A stretch of 64,000 nt of DNA from NCBI RefSeq assembly GCF_963678635.1, contig NC_087068.1:50363724-50427723 (forward strand), read 5' to 3'. Of the stretch, positions 24,501 through 39,500 are shown in pieces (position 1 is the first letter of the stretch; every line of letters starts with the position of its first letter). Both the position numbers and the translations under genes were made by a program. Origin of the DNA: Symsagittifera roscoffensis (lineage: Eukaryota; Xenacoelomorpha; Acoela; Convolutidae). The notes under the pieces are model-generated. The model was not told the DNA's origin. It searched no databases and worked only from the letters and a program-made list of their open reading frames with translations.

Positions 24501-27500
24501 TAGCCAATAATAGTCAAAAATGGACGGAGAAGAGCAGGGCGGGGGGATCTTAGGCAATCGATCTCATTTTTAGTTAAATTTTGATATATTTGGAGTGTTG
24601 GTCAAACTATCCTAAAATTTGTCTACAGCAAATTTATATACCTAATGTTTTGTGTCAAACGTTTCAAAAACAAATCACTTTTTTCCAGAACATTTCAAAT
24701 TTGCCCAAAAAAAGACATTTTTCAATCATAGTTTTGCGCTGAAGATGTTTTTTCGATGTTTTGGAGAGTTCAAAAAATCAAGTTGGTGGACCAAAAAAAA
24801 ATTGGAAAATCGCATGCTCCTCGCAAAAATCTCAGTTCCGTTGATGAATAGCTATAAAACACACAAGTGCAAGTATACAAACTTTTATACATTACTGGAT
24901 ACGAAAAAAAAACGAAATAAATAACGAAAATGTACCTTTCTTCCAAGTTATCGTAAAGAATTTGGTTACTTTTCCCCTCTAGTGGTTTGATGGAGCAAAT
25001 TTATCAGAGCAAGTTTGTTGGTTCAAGATTAAGTGGACAATAATGGGGAAAAGAGATGTTGTAGATCCTTGCTGATGAAATGGGTGAGTTCGCACAGGCC
25101 ATTGGCATCACAGCTGACAATCTGGTCGACCTCCTCGGCAATGTCAGATCCGGGAGGTTTCTGATGCTAGTGGTGGATAACAAGGTCAGAATTTTCTCAT
25201 TATTTTTATACTTATCTTTGAACTTTCTGATTTTTTTCTTATACATTTTTTTTTGTTTTCTTATCTAAGCGGCCTTTATTCAGCTTCTTCCTCTTACAAC
25301 CATCATTCCTCGCCATATTTGTCCTCTTAAGGATACAAAAAAAATTCGATCAAGCTTTCTAAAAAGTGGTTCAAGGGGTCATGTCTGGCCTGTTTTTTTT
25401 TGAACGTCTAAGTTTGTGACAAACTTTTCGAAACTCCGTTTCTTTGCCTCCCTCTCACGTATTTACCTCATCTTCTCTCACTCCGGTCAAGTGTGTGGTG
25501 AGAGGGGGGGGGGGGTAAGTATGGAGGAGGAAAGGGAGATAATTGTGAGGTCAAGTGAGGGGGGCTTAAATGTGTGTGTAAGAAATGAGGAGAGTGAGTT
25601 TAAGTCCGGGTTGCCTTTCTCTTAGAGTAATTTCGGATAAAGTACACCATCTGTTTGTCGCTCTACCTTATTTTCGGACGGATAGGGTCGTGCACCTTCT
25701 TTGTCTAATGCCGAGGATGGATGTTTTGAACTGTATAGATTCTTTGAAGAGGGTGAAGAGAAGAGTGGCTTTTGCTCTTGTGACATAGTAGTCTTCATGG
25801 AGAAAGTAGAGATTTGAGAATACTATAGTGAGTTGAAGGATGGAGTCAAGGTTGCAGATTGATATAGTGATGATTCGATTTCGTTAAGTAGAGCAATACT
25901 ATGTGCATTCTCAACTATTTAACAAATAGCGAGATAGTGTTTGAATTCGCTGAGTGAAGCGCAAGTGACTAGGATCCGTTTTTCTGAGTTCAAAATAGAG
26001 TTAGCCGTTGTTCTTGCTCAATGGATAACTTTGCTGCGATCTTGGCTCTATACTTTGTATCCTGCGAGGGTTGTGACTTCGGCAAATATAACCAATAGAT
26101 TTGCCGTTCCAGAGTTGGAATGCCGTCGAAGTTTCATCTCCCTTTTGCTGCTCGTTTCTTTTCTCTGAGAAATCGTTTATATAATAATTATCTGCACCAT
26201 TCTAGTAAATTCAGCTGTAGTTATGATCTTTATTAGTTCTTTTTCCAAAAGTGTTTTAATTAGTTCGGCTCTTGTAAAGAGTTGTTCACCCTATAGCTAC
26301 CCTTGGTAAAAAGCGTGGGTAGGAGTTCTCCGTACAAGTTGAGCCGTACATGTTGAGGCCAGAGGAGAACACTTACCGGTGTCTTCTTGAGTAAAGTCTC
26401 AATTTGTGTGAAAAATTTTCTCGATTATATAACTAGGTTTAATCTAGTTTTGGTACCCTGAGGCTTTCCTGTAATTGTGGTTGGTATATTGGTGTTAGTT
26501 AGACTGCATTGTTTATTTAAGCTTAGCTTCAATTCCTACTTCCAACCGGGTTAAGGGAAACTTCGAAAGGTGTGAAAGCGAGTAAAATAGTTATTAGTTA
26601 GCTTGTCAAACTAGAATTTCATTAATTTTCAAGTATTGTAGGGGCGAATTACGTTGAATTCTGTGGAGATAGTGCGTGTAATAGGGCCCGTCAAATAGTG
26701 AATTTTATCAAGGAAAAACTATAGCACATACGGATATTATTTCTTATCTTAATTTATTAGTCTTTAATAAATCAATACTTTGTATAGGGATTTTACGACA
26801 TAAATTTTATAATTCATTGCTGCGTATAAATGGTTTTGCGTTTTATAAATTTATAGCAAACAATTTGCAATTTTGTTCTGACGAAACCTCTATAAATAAC
26901 TACATTGTTTGCATTTTCGTTCAAAATTTATATTTTTATCAGAAAAATTACTGGTGAAATTTAAGAGAAAGCGGTGAAACACACGTTTAAAAATGGTAAT
27001 TGATAAACCTTAAAACTTAATGAGTGATGTATATAAATTCATACTTACTGAGGGTCGGATTTTGACAAAAATCCCTTGTGAAAGTTAGTTTTAATTGTGG
27101 GTGAGCACTTTACGATTTTTGCAAGCATTCGACTGGCATTTTTAGTACGTAAAAGTGGCCAAAGAAGCTCTAATGCGGGGTTGATGTTGAGTTCTTTGGG
27201 ATGCTGATCTTCAGCTGGTCACAGAGATGCATTGAGCAAGAATGGGAGATTTTCAATTAAAATTTGCGGTGTATTAAAATGGCTAGGTTGATGATTGGTG
27301 AGTTAGCCAAAGTCTTGGTAGGTACTTTGTTTTTATCAGGATTTGCTGTGCACGGACGGAAGCGTTGCGATGGGATGGTAAGAATGATTCCGAGAGGGGA
27401 ACGGAGCAGGTTAATTTATAGATAGTAACTTGCTGGTTAGTATTGTGAAGCTGCTATTGGTTTTGTATAAAATAATCGAGGTCATGCTCGAGCTGGTAAT

Positions 27501-30500
27501 CAGTCATGGTGCTAGGCGTATCGGGTACATTACAGGAAAGAGAGGAAAGAATGGGGGTAGCGTCGGTGTCGGAGGAGCTGGACGCGGAGGGTACTTAAGT
27601 ATTTGGGGAATTTATTTGGGCAAAATGTGGCCGCGAAAAAATAGTAGAGCTTGGTTCGGAGTCTAACAAATTTTTGGCGTGGTTATTTAGTATACTGTGA
27701 GCATAAAAAACAGTTTGTACGGATTCATCGGAGTGCATATGAGTTGAGTTAGAGGAAAACATAGAAAAACTAGGGCTAAAAATAATAAGAGAGAAGAGGT
27801 GAGATCGGAAATTGATATGACAGAGTGCTGTCGGTGTAGGTTGCAGGGATAAGAGAGAGAACGGTTCAAAGATCCAATCTGCCGGCTCATCGTGGGCCAA
27901 CAAGATGGTTTTTTTGAGCACAAAGTTTTATACTATGCGGTTGTTTTATTATTTGTTCATATGTTTCATCATTTTTCTGTGGCTGTTATGCTATATGTGG
28001 AATAGAGCTTCGTTGTATGTCATAATTTCGTTAGATGCGTGAAGCTAATGAGAATGTAGTCCAATAGTTTTGTGGTTTTATTGTGAAAGTGCCGTATTTG
28101 CAGTGTTTTGTGGAGTATCGTATGTGTTTGGTTTTGCTAATAGTGTTTTTGTTTTTTTCGTTAGTTTGTGCGTCTGGGAGAATCTTTTTGAAAGATTAGG
28201 AAAAAACTTCAAAAAACCTGCGATTATTATTTTTGCTAACTAGCTTGTTTCTTGACTTGTCCGAAGATTGCACATGTATTGTATATTCCATTGAGAACTG
28301 AGAACATTGCGTATGATTCTGTCAATCTTTCTAGGATGTAAGCGGGCCATCCTAAAAACGCTGGGAGATTGCTTTTGATATGCAAAAAACTAAATTATTA
28401 ATTGGTGAGAAGTTTTTTGGACGGAGTTTTCTCCTTTTAGGTATATATAATCATTGTTTTTTTAACCCATCCACTGTAGTCTTGTTTGTTGATATTTGAG
28501 AAATCTGCTGTTTCAGCGAATTTTCTGAGTTTTGATCTACAGATGGTTGTTGGATAGTGTCCATTTTTGTAAGAAGTTCCTGAAACTGTTGCGTAAGTAT
28601 TCGGTGTTATGTATCTGATTCAGAGTATATGCCTATGAATTGTAAATTGATATTAGGATTTCGAGCTATTGCGCGTATACTTTCGGATAAAAAATTTTTT
28701 GAAGGAGGAAATAAGGTGGGGTATGGTTGAGAAGATAATACTTATCTTCGTTGGGATCAATTTGCACTACATTGTGACTGTATTTTGATTCACATGGGAC
28801 AGCGGTATCTCAAAAAATGTTGGTCTTTTTATTGTATCAACAAAATGAACTTAAAAAAAATTGGTGTTCCTTGGTAGTATCTTTTACCTTCGAATGCATA
28901 TAGTGGTGAACCAACTATATTGCATGAATGGTCCCAGAGGATTTTTCTTTTAGGATCTAGAACTTTTGAGGGGTTGCCTGAGAGTAAATGTCCTGCATAG
29001 GGTTTTACTTACGGCTTATGCTAAAGATTTGTGTTCTTTCTAGTTCGCATAAAGGATGTAATGTTTCAAACTTGGGTAGTTACATTTACAAAATATTTCT
29101 AGTGATAGTATAGTCGATTTTCAAGTCGACATGAATGTCATAATGGATTGCGCCAAAGTATGTGCTATTTGTTGGTATGCGATCTTGGCTCTATACTTTG
29201 TATCCTGCCAGGGTTGTGACTTCGGCAAATATAACCAATAGATTTGCCGTTCCAGAGTTGGAATGCCGTCGAAGTTTCATCTCCCTTTTGCTGCTCGTTT
29301 CTTTTTTCTGAGAAATCGTTTATATAATAAATATCTGCACCATTCTATTAAATTCAGCTGTAGTTTTGATCTTTATTAGTTTTTTTTCCAAAAGTCTTTT
29401 AATTAGTTCGGCTCTTGTAAAGAGTTGTTCACCCTATAGCTACCCTTGGTAAAAAGCGTGGGTAGGAGTTCTCCGTTCAAATTGAGCCGTACATGTTGAG
29501 GCCAGAGGAGAACACTTACCGGTGTCTTCTTGAGTAAAGTCTCAATTTGTGTGAAAAATTTTCTCGATTATATAACTAGGTTTAATCTAGTTTTGGTACC
29601 CAGAGGCTTTCCTGTTATTGTGGTTGGTATATTGGTGTTAGTTAGACTGCATTGTTTATTTAAGCTTAGCTTCAATTCCTACTTCCAACCGGGTTAAGGG
29701 AAACTTCGAAAGATGTGAAAGCGAGTAAAATAGTTATTAGTTAGCTTGTCAAACTAGAATTTCATTAATTTTCAAGTATTGTAGGGGCGAATTACGCTGA
29801 ATTCTGTGGAGATAGTGCGTGTAATCGGGGCCCGTCAAATAGTGAATTTTATCAAGGAAAAACTATAGCACATACGGATATTATTTCTTATCTTAATTTA
29901 TTAGTCTTTAATAAATCAATACTTTGTATAGGTTTTTTACGACGTAAATTTTATAATTCATTGCTGCGTATAAATGGTTTTGCGTTTTATAAATTTATAG
30001 CAAACAATTTGCAATTTTGTTCTGACGAAACTTCTATAAATAACTACATTGTTTGCATTTTCGTTCAAAATTTATAATGTTATCAGAAAAATTACTGGTG
30101 AAATTTAGGAGAAAGCGGTGAAACACACGTTTAAAAATGGTAATTGATAAATCTTAAAACTTAATGAGTGATGTATATAAATTCATACTTACTGAGGGTC
30201 GGAATTTGACAAAAATCCCTTGTGAAAGTTAGTTTTAATTGTGGGTGAGCACTTTACGATTTTTGCAAGCATTCGACTGGCATTTTTAGTACGTAAAAGT
30301 GGCCAAAGAAGCTCTAATGCGGGGTTGATGTTGAGTTCTTTGGGATGCTGATCTTCAGCTGGTCACAGAGATGCATTGAGGAAGAATGGGAGATTTTCAA
30401 ATAAAATTTGCGGTGTATTAAAATGGCGAGGTTGATGATTGGTGAGTTAGCCAAAGTCTTGGTAGGTACTTTGTTTTTATCAGGATTTGCTGTGTACGGA

Positions 30501-33500
30501 CGGAAGCGTTGCGATGGGATGGTAAGAATGATTCCGGGAGGGGAACGGAGCAGGTTAATTTATAGATAGTAACTTGCTGGTTAGTATTGTGAAGCTGCTG
30601 TTGGTTTTGTATAAAATAATCGAGGTCATGCTCGAGCTGGTAATCAGTCATGGTGCTAGGCGTATCGGGTACATTACAGGAAAGAGAGGAAAGAATGGGG
30701 GTAGCGTCGGTGTCGGAGGAGTTGGACGCGGAGGGTACTTAAGTAGTTGGGGGAGTTATTAAGGCAAAAGGTGGCCGCGAAAAAATAGTAGAACTGGGTT
30801 TGGAGTCTAACAAATTTTTGGCGGGGTTATTTAGTATACTGTGAGTATAAAAAACAGTTTGTACGGATTCATCGGAGTGCATATGAGTTGAGTTAGAGGA
30901 AAACATAGAAAAACTAGGGCTAAAAATAATAAGAGAGAAGAGGTGAGATCGGAAATTGATATGACAGAGTGCTGTCGGTGTAGGTTGTAGGGATAAGAGA
31001 GAGAACGGTTCAAAGATCCAATCTGCCGGCTCATCGTGGGCCAACAAGATGGTTTTTTTGAGCACAAAGTTTTATACTATGCGGTTGTTTTATTATTTGT
31101 TCATATGTTTCATCATTTTTCTGTGGCTGTTATGCTATATGTGGAATAGAGCTTCGTTGTATGTCATAATTTCGTTAGATGCGTGAAGCTAATGAGAATG
31201 TAGTCCAATAGTTTTGTGGTTTTATTGTGAAAGTGCCGTATTTGCAGTGTTTTGTGGAGTATCGTATGTGTTTGGTTTTGCTAATAGTGTTTTTGTTTTT
31301 TTTCGTTAGTTTGTGCGTCTGGGAGAATCTTTTTGAAAGATTAGGAAAAAACTTCAAAAAACCTGCGATTATTATTTTTGCTAACTAGCTTGTTTCTTGA
31401 CTTGTCCGAAGATTGCACATGTATTGTATATTCCATTGAGAACTGAGAACATTGCGTATGATTCTGTCAATCTTTCTAGGACGAAGCGGGCCATCCTAAA
31501 AATGCTGGGAGATTGCTTTTGATATGCAAAAAACTAAATTATTAATTAGTGAGAAGTTTTTTGGACGGAGTTTTCTCCTTTAAGGTATATATAATCATTG
31601 TTTTTTTAAACCCATCCACTGTAGTCTTGTTCGTTGATATTTGAGAAATCTGCTGTTTCAGCGAATTTTCTGAGATTTTGATCTACAGATGGTTGTTGGA
31701 TAGTGTCCATTTTTGTAAGAAGTTACTGAAACTGTTGCGTAAGTATTCGGTGTTATATATCTGATTCAGAGTATATGCCTATGAATTGTAAATTGATATT
31801 AGGATTTCGAGCTATTGCGCGTATACTTTCGGATAAAAAATTTTTTGAAGGAGGAAATAAGGTGGGGTATGGTTGAGAAGATAATACTTATCTTCGTTGG
31901 GATCAATTTGCACTACATTGTGACTGTATTTTGATTCACATGGGACAGCGGTATCTCAAAAAATGTTGGTCTTTTTATTGTATCAACAAAATGAACTTAA
32001 AAAAAAATTGGTGTTCCTTGGTAGTATCTTTTACCTTCGAATGCATATAGTGGTGAACCAATTATATTGCATGAATGGTCCCAGAGGATTTTTCTTTTAG
32101 GATCTAGAACTTTTGAGGGGTTGCCTGAGAGTAAATGTCCTGCATAGGGTTTTACTTACGGCTTATGCTAAAAATTTGTGTTCTTTCTAGTTCGCATAAA
32201 GGATGTAATGTTTCAAACTTGGGTAGTTACATTTACAAAACATTTCTAGTGATAGTATAGTCGATTTTCAAGTCGACATGAATGTCATAATGGATTGCGC
32301 CAAAGTATGTGTTATTTGTTGGTGATAACTTTTGTAGTCGTGTCCGGTCACGATTTTCTATTATAGAGGGTAAAGGTTCTATAATTTTGTTTTCCCAAAA
32401 TGTTTCAATTGTTTTCATGTAATGTAAATAGGATTATAGGACTTTTTAGCCTCTCAGTTTGGATATGGATGGGATATGGGAAAAATGAGTTCGAAAACTT
32501 TGTTTTACAATATTTGCAAGCTAATTCTGTTGCAGGTTATAACTGAAAGCGTGTTCTTTTGTTTTTTTTCCTTTTAAGTTTCAATAGTGTTTTTTGTCAT
32601 ATCCACGTTGAATAAGTTGTAGTTGGTGGAAACGCTTAGGTTCTGTAACGTATTTTTGTGAAAATTTCGCATTCTTGCATGAATTTTAGTGACTTGAAAG
32701 TGGTACAAGTGTATTCAGGAAACCAAACAATGTTTTCCTGGGTGCGAGTCGTGGGGTCACAGTATCCTTCATCAATCTTACAAAGTAAGCAGATTTCTTG
32801 ATATAGTATTAAGTCATCTTTTAAATCGCGTGATATTTTAACTTTTTCAAATTGAAATTTCGAATCAGAGAACATTATTTCTTGATTTCGTGATTTTTTT
32901 GTGTTAGTTTGCAATTTGATGAATCGTTTATTTCGATATGAGGTATCCAGTTTTTATCACGTATACAGTAGGTTAAGCGTCCGTGGGCACTGTGATAAGG
33001 GAATTTTTCATTAAAATTTTTTGGTATTGATTTTGTTGAATTTCTGCATGATGTATTGATTCTGGAACCATGTGAAAATTTACTAATGTCCGAGTATTCA
33101 CTTTCTGTATTATTCAATGCAAATGTTTTTTATTTCAGTTTTACAGTTCTTGGGGTCGAGCTGTAGTCGCCGTCCAACATTATTTTGGTAATTTGATTCA
33201 TGATCGAGTCTGTTTTTTGTTTTTCGTTTGAAACTTGGGAGAATTATGCTTTCTTTTTAATAAATTTTCCTGGGAAGTTATAGGCTGTTAGATTTGTAGC
33301 GCAGGCTTTTGAATAAAGTATTGCAAATATATTAGCTGATTAGAGTGCTTTTGGTTCTGGTTTACATTGTGTAACTTGGTTTATTGCACATTTATATGGT
33401 GTTTTTCGTTTGTTATCTTCGCAATCGTAATGGGTTTCTGTGACCTGTCGGTTCAGGATGTATTAAGAAGTAACGGGAATTAACTTACAAGAGCGTTAGA

Positions 33501-36500
33501 AACAACATGTTTTTGATAGTCCTGAAAATGGATTTGAGAATGTTATGTAAACTATTGTCTCCTTATTCTATCTACCTTATTTGTTAGTTAGGTAAAGATT
33601 GAACAGTGATATCGGGCTGTGATAACGGCAGTGGTTGATGCACTAGGTGGTTCAATTTGATTGTTATTCCGAAGTTAGTTACTACACTTTGTTGAGATAG
33701 GATTTGAATGCTATGTTCTTGGATACCTTTGTGTATAACGTGTCTGTACTGTAGTCTGTAAAACTGTGTAGGCGGCTACTGTCTAGATATTATCCAAATA
33801 GAGGAGATGCTACTACGAATGAGTTCCAATATAGTCGGAGGGGTTTAGGGGATTACGTGTGTTTGGTAACTCTTGATATCTATTGCTTAAATGATGCGAA
33901 AAGTTTAAAGGAAATTGTTTTGGAAGATATACTTGCAACTAAAGGGGTTGATGAAGGGAGAATGATAAAGGAGTTTTGTCTGAGGAAAGAATGGTTTGTT
34001 GGCCTTGGGCAAATGTATACTTCATCCAATATGAGAGCCTCTGTGAAGATGTTGAGGGTATAAACTGGTTTTCTCTAATTTGTTCAGAAGTAGATATTCA
34101 ACATATGTAACCGGATGGGATGGTACATTTGTAGCGTTTTGATGTGAATTGAACCTCGTAGCTTTGAGGGTTACTTTGGAGTGTATTGCTTGATAGATCA
34201 AGAGGATTCGATGTTTGTGATTAGAGTATATTGAATTGAACTCGTGGTGTTGTTAGGGTCCTGTTTTGTCATAGATGAATTTTTTTCTCGGTCCATAATG
34301 ATAATTGAGTTTTAGTTTTCACGTTGGTGTTTGGTTCCATTTATGTCTTAATGTAGTGATGGTTATTTGTTATATGTTGGTTCGTATTGTGAATAGCTCA
34401 GAAGAGCTGTTGTTAATGGTTCTGATGAATGTGCGTATAGATTTTTCATGTATGATATGCAAGCAGATAGGCTGGTTTTTTAGTCTGGTTTTTTGACTTG
34501 GTGTAGGCCTTGTTGTGGGATTTGGGCAGATTGGTAAGTGGAGAAGTGGCTTGGGGTTAAGCTTTTTTGATTTTTTGATTCTAAGATTTTGTCAATAAAA
34601 ATGTTGAAATAAAACATCTTGGCAAAATTCTTGAACAAAAGTTGTTATTAGAATGATCACTAGAATAAATGGAATGACAAAAAGTGTCAGCTTATGCTTT
34701 TCTTGAGTATACTTTTATGATTTAGACGAAAAGATATTTATTATCGTACCTGGTTAAGTTGTCGATGGTTTGGGAAAGAAAATATATGTTTAGAGTAAAA
34801 AGCAAAAAAATTGCACATTGTATACAAAATAGTATGAAAATTAAAATTCTGAATTCAAAAAAATCGCTGATCAGCAAATGTTGATTTCAAAAAAAGTGCT
34901 TGAAGAACATGAACAACTGAGTTTACGTTTAGCATTCGGAAAAAAAATCTGCTGTTCCAATTATATTTTTTTCAAAGTAATTTCGAGTCGGGTGGAATTT
35001 TTTATTATATTTAGATAAGTGGGTGGGGAAGGAAAAAGTATTGGTGAAGGGAAGTCTGGAGTTGTGGATATAAAGTTGCCAAATCTTGTTTTGATTTATG
35101 AGATGATCAGGGACTTTGTGGGATAGATTGTCTTTAGGGTGATGGATCCTTTGAAGTTTTGGCTTACTCTAATTTATTTATTTTCATCCTGGGTTTTTTG
35201 GGGTTTAACTTTGTTAATTAACTTGTTTAACTTGTGTTGTTTGTTTTTGTTTCGATTTATAGAAGGGGGTTGTATTTAAGTTTTGATTAAGTTGTCAAAT
35301 ACAAGGGTTTTGCTTAATTTAGACCTAAACGTCTCTGACTTAGAATTTTAGTTTTAATTCATATTGGAGTTCTGTCGGCTAATAATAAAAGTGGTGTCAA
35401 ATAGAAAGTGAGACAATTTCAAGAGATATGATTGATTGATTTTTGGATGATAATTTCTGAGAAAAAAAAAACAAAATTGAATTTTTATTAGAAAATTGAA
35501 ACATGGCTAGTACACACTTTTGGCGAATGTTATTCCGGTTTGTGAGGAAAGTTGATTGTTCGCTGTTTTTTTTTAGGATGTATTAATTCAATTAGATGTT
35601 TGTTGAAATTATTTTTTCTTAAAAATTTTAGACTGAAGAATAAATTATTTATAATCTTTTCATGGTTGGTTTTGGAGTCGGGATGATTGGCGTTGGGGTT
35701 TTTCTCTCATTTCGATTATTGACATTTTTTGTTGTAGTTTTTGATTTGTTCGTTGTGTAGTGGTTGGATCTTTACAATGTTTTTCTGGTATCGTTTTTGT
35801 GATTTTAATTGATTTTTGTGGCAGTATTTTTTGAAAGTCAGGTTTTTTTGGATCATATTTTTGTTAGCTGTATAAATGTGTAGTCCCGTAAGGTATTATA
35901 ACTATTTTAGCTCGCAAAGAAAGTAATCTTTGGGAAATTATGGTAAGAGTTTGTTTTTTTGTGTACTTTCTCTTTCATTTTGATCAATTAGATTTACTTT
36001 ACATCTGTGGGTTTTTCTATAGTTTTTTTTGATGGGCTGTAATTCCTATGAAAATCTTTTTTGAATTGTAAAATTAGGAAATAAGAGAACATTTCCTATC
36101 TTCAAATTTGAAGCTTGTGTGAATTGTGAGTTTATTTGAGATTGAATATTTTGTCTGTGTATTATTTTCTATGCTCTTTTTTCATAAATTTCTTTGTGCT
36201 TTTTATCTGTTTAAAACCCATTCCGTGTGGGTACTGGAGTCAAATTTTAATCTTTGTGGGCAATGAAAATGATCTTCATTATGAGTACGATGTGGTAAAT
36301 TAAAGAAAAAATTAGGTCTTTCGTTGGTTGGCGGCGTCTTTGTACATTTTTTGAGGATTTTGTGGTGACCATTATTGGTTTCCATGGTTGTTGATTAAAA
36401 ACGATTTCATGAGGTGATGAACCAAACGTTGTTGTGATTTGAGAAGTTAAAACTAATGGAGTTTTAAATTGAAAGTTTTCCTGTATTGAACGATTCATAA

Positions 36501-39500
36501 CTTCAACTAGTTCAGTGGTCCATGGATCATGTGAGGTTCTAGGTTTGTGTTTAACATTATACTAATGACATAGTGTAACTATTTCATTTTTAATGAATTC
36601 TGTTCCGTTGTTTGTAACAAAGATTTCGAGTAATTCCAATTTTGCTGACCAATGATAATAAATTGTTGTGTATGCATAGTATGTATTGCAGAGTGGAACG
36701 AGAATTATGTTAGTTAGTGTGCAAAAGCATCTAAAAAGATCATAATGTATGAACTTCCCTTGGTGATGGTGATAAAGTGTTTTTGTATCAAAAGAGATTC
36801 TGTGGTTGAACCATGAACTTTTGTCTTTAAAATCGTGTTTTTCTTTGCGACATGTCTTTGACGTGGAAAAAAAATTTCTGATCCAATATGTCCTTTTGTT
36901 TTTAAAGAATGTGATATGTGAAATGCTATTACAACTGAACGTAGTGGTAGACAGGGTATTTTTGTAACTGTGTAATGATATTCTATTATAACTGTGTATT
37001 CGTTTATTGAGATGCTGTTAAGTTTTCTGAAGTATCTGAGTAATGTTTTGTTTCCTAAAATGGTGATATTTGCTTTTTCTGACTAGGTTTTGTATTTATG
37101 CCAAGATTTCATTTGTTGAACAACAGGGTCGAGGTTCTGATATTTTTTTGATTCGGTCGTTTGTCAGTTTAACTGTGCGCTTTGTTGATTGTATTTATTA
37201 AATCTTCGTTTTCTAATAATGGAAGTGATTTATTCCGTTGTGGGTTTTGTTTTTGTTGTTTTCATTTGTGTATTGATTTTTATCTATGAGGAAAACAATA
37301 TGGGTTCAAATGTATTTTTTTGTCTTAAATCGAATTCAAATTGGTTGTTTCGACATTCTAAATACAGTGGATAATAACCTAGGTGATTGATTTGTTTGTC
37401 TTCGTATTCAATTTTAACTGCATATTTACCTTCTAATTGTGATGATGTTCACCTTTTGCATCAAAACTTTTTGAATTTCTGCCGCTGTTTTTCTGGTTGC
37501 GGTTTTCTGCTAAGTGTATTTGGTGAAGCAAGATTTTATCTGCTGTCCAAACTATGTGTAAACTTGGAAATTTTATTACAATCATTTGAAATCTATAATT
37601 ATATACATCTATGTTTATAAGATGCAAGTATATCTAAGACCATTTGACAACATACTACGCCAACAAAACAGTATTGAATGGACAGTAGAACACCAAAAAC
37701 GTTTTAATGAAACTCCAAAAACATATATACCAACGAATCTTAAACACAAAACTAGATCCAAACTAATCGTTTTATGCAATATGCGACGCAACGAATTGGC
37801 GCAGCACTTTTACAATCGCATCAAGGAGCAAACAAAAAGAGTTTAGTATCAGCAAACTCAAGATTTTTTTACAGGCCGAATTAGGACTCTTTGCCCTAGT
37901 CAGAGAATACACAGCAATAACATATTTACATTTGTAAATGTGCTGCGACAAATCGTTGCGTCGCATATTGCATAAAACGATTGGTTTGGATCTGGGTTTG
38001 TGTTTAGAATTTGTTCGCATAAAATTTTTGGAATTTCGTTAAAACATTTTTGATGTTCTACTGTCCATTCAATACTGTTTTGTTGGCGTAGTATGTTGTC
38101 AAATGGTCTTAGATATACTTGCATCTTATAAACATAATTGCTTAAGAAGTTTAACATTCTAAGGATTTCTCATATTTTCTTTTTGTTAGATGCTAGCTAA
38201 AGTTTCAAAATTGCCTTTATTCTTGAGGTGTAATTGTTTGTCTTTCAATATTATGTCCTAGGTTTATCAAATGGGTGAGGAAAAAAATTGATATGTCTGC
38301 AGTTGTTTTCATTTTTTATTCGCAAATTCTGATGGTCTTTACCTGAGACTTTTCTTATTTCTTGTTTTGATTGTGATTGTATCAAGTTATCATCTGAAAA
38401 TTTGAAAACAATTTTATCAAAGATTATTGCTCGAAAGAATTCCTTCATAAAGGCAGAAAAAGCGGCTGGTCCTATCGAGATACCATAGAATAATCTATTA
38501 AAACAATACTGTTGGGTTCAATTCACAATTGTGTCGAGCGGCGTGATTTTTTGTCTGAGAGCGTTTGATGCGCTATTCATATCTGATGTTGCATTTTAAT
38601 TTACATTTGGTTTTGAATGAATTACTTGAGCTATTTTGATAGGCCAATTGCATTTCGATTCATTGATTAGAGAATTCAAGTATCTTGCGTCATCATCAGT
38701 GGTTCGCCTTTTGCTTGGATAATGACCGAGTTTAAAAATGTATTTCTTTTTGGTTGTTCTTTCTTGATTACTGGTGAGATAATTTCATATTCTTCGAAAA
38801 TATCTAAGAGTCTTTTACTTTGTCTTGTCGACGTATTAGAACCTAACTTGCGCGTTGTTTCTCGAAAAGTGGATGTTGTAATGATGAATAATTTTTTCAA
38901 AATCAATTTTTGATGCTGTATAAATATTGGGATTTTTTTTAATTAAAAAAAACTAGATGTTCAATTTTTTTTGATTCGTTCGAGAGTGTTGGAAGTTGAA
39001 CATTTTTTAAATATGTTGCTGTTTCATTGGGTTCTTCGAAAATTGAAATGTGGGTTTAAAGTGAGGAGTGTTTGCGAAATAATCAGAGTTTCGTTTTGAT
39101 TCTTTTATGATGTTGTTAATTTATAATTCTACTTTTAATACTGTAGATTGACAATTGTGTAAAAGTTTAGAAATGTTATTTACTCAGTATGCTTTTTTCT
39201 TGATTAGGGCATAATGTTGCATTCGGTTTGCAATATCCGAGTAATCCTAGAGGAAGTGTGATTGTATGCAGAGAATTATATGCAGTGCAATTGGTCTTTC
39301 ATTGTGTTTCTTGCATCTTTTTTAAGAGTTTGTTTCTCTAAAGAATTTGCGTATTGGTTTGAAATCAAGGTCAGATATGTATAGATGTTATGTGTTTTTG
39401 TTGTTTTTTTATTGGTAAACTTCATTGATTGAAAAAATGTATGCTTTTCCAAATAATGGTTTCAAATGTTTGCGTTGCTGATGACTATCTACAGTATAAA

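Noticed and set aside
33857-34063. 68-residue ORF on the plus strand inside element 2
   Set aside because: Antisense to the element and without homology; an expected chance ORF in T/G-rich sequence.
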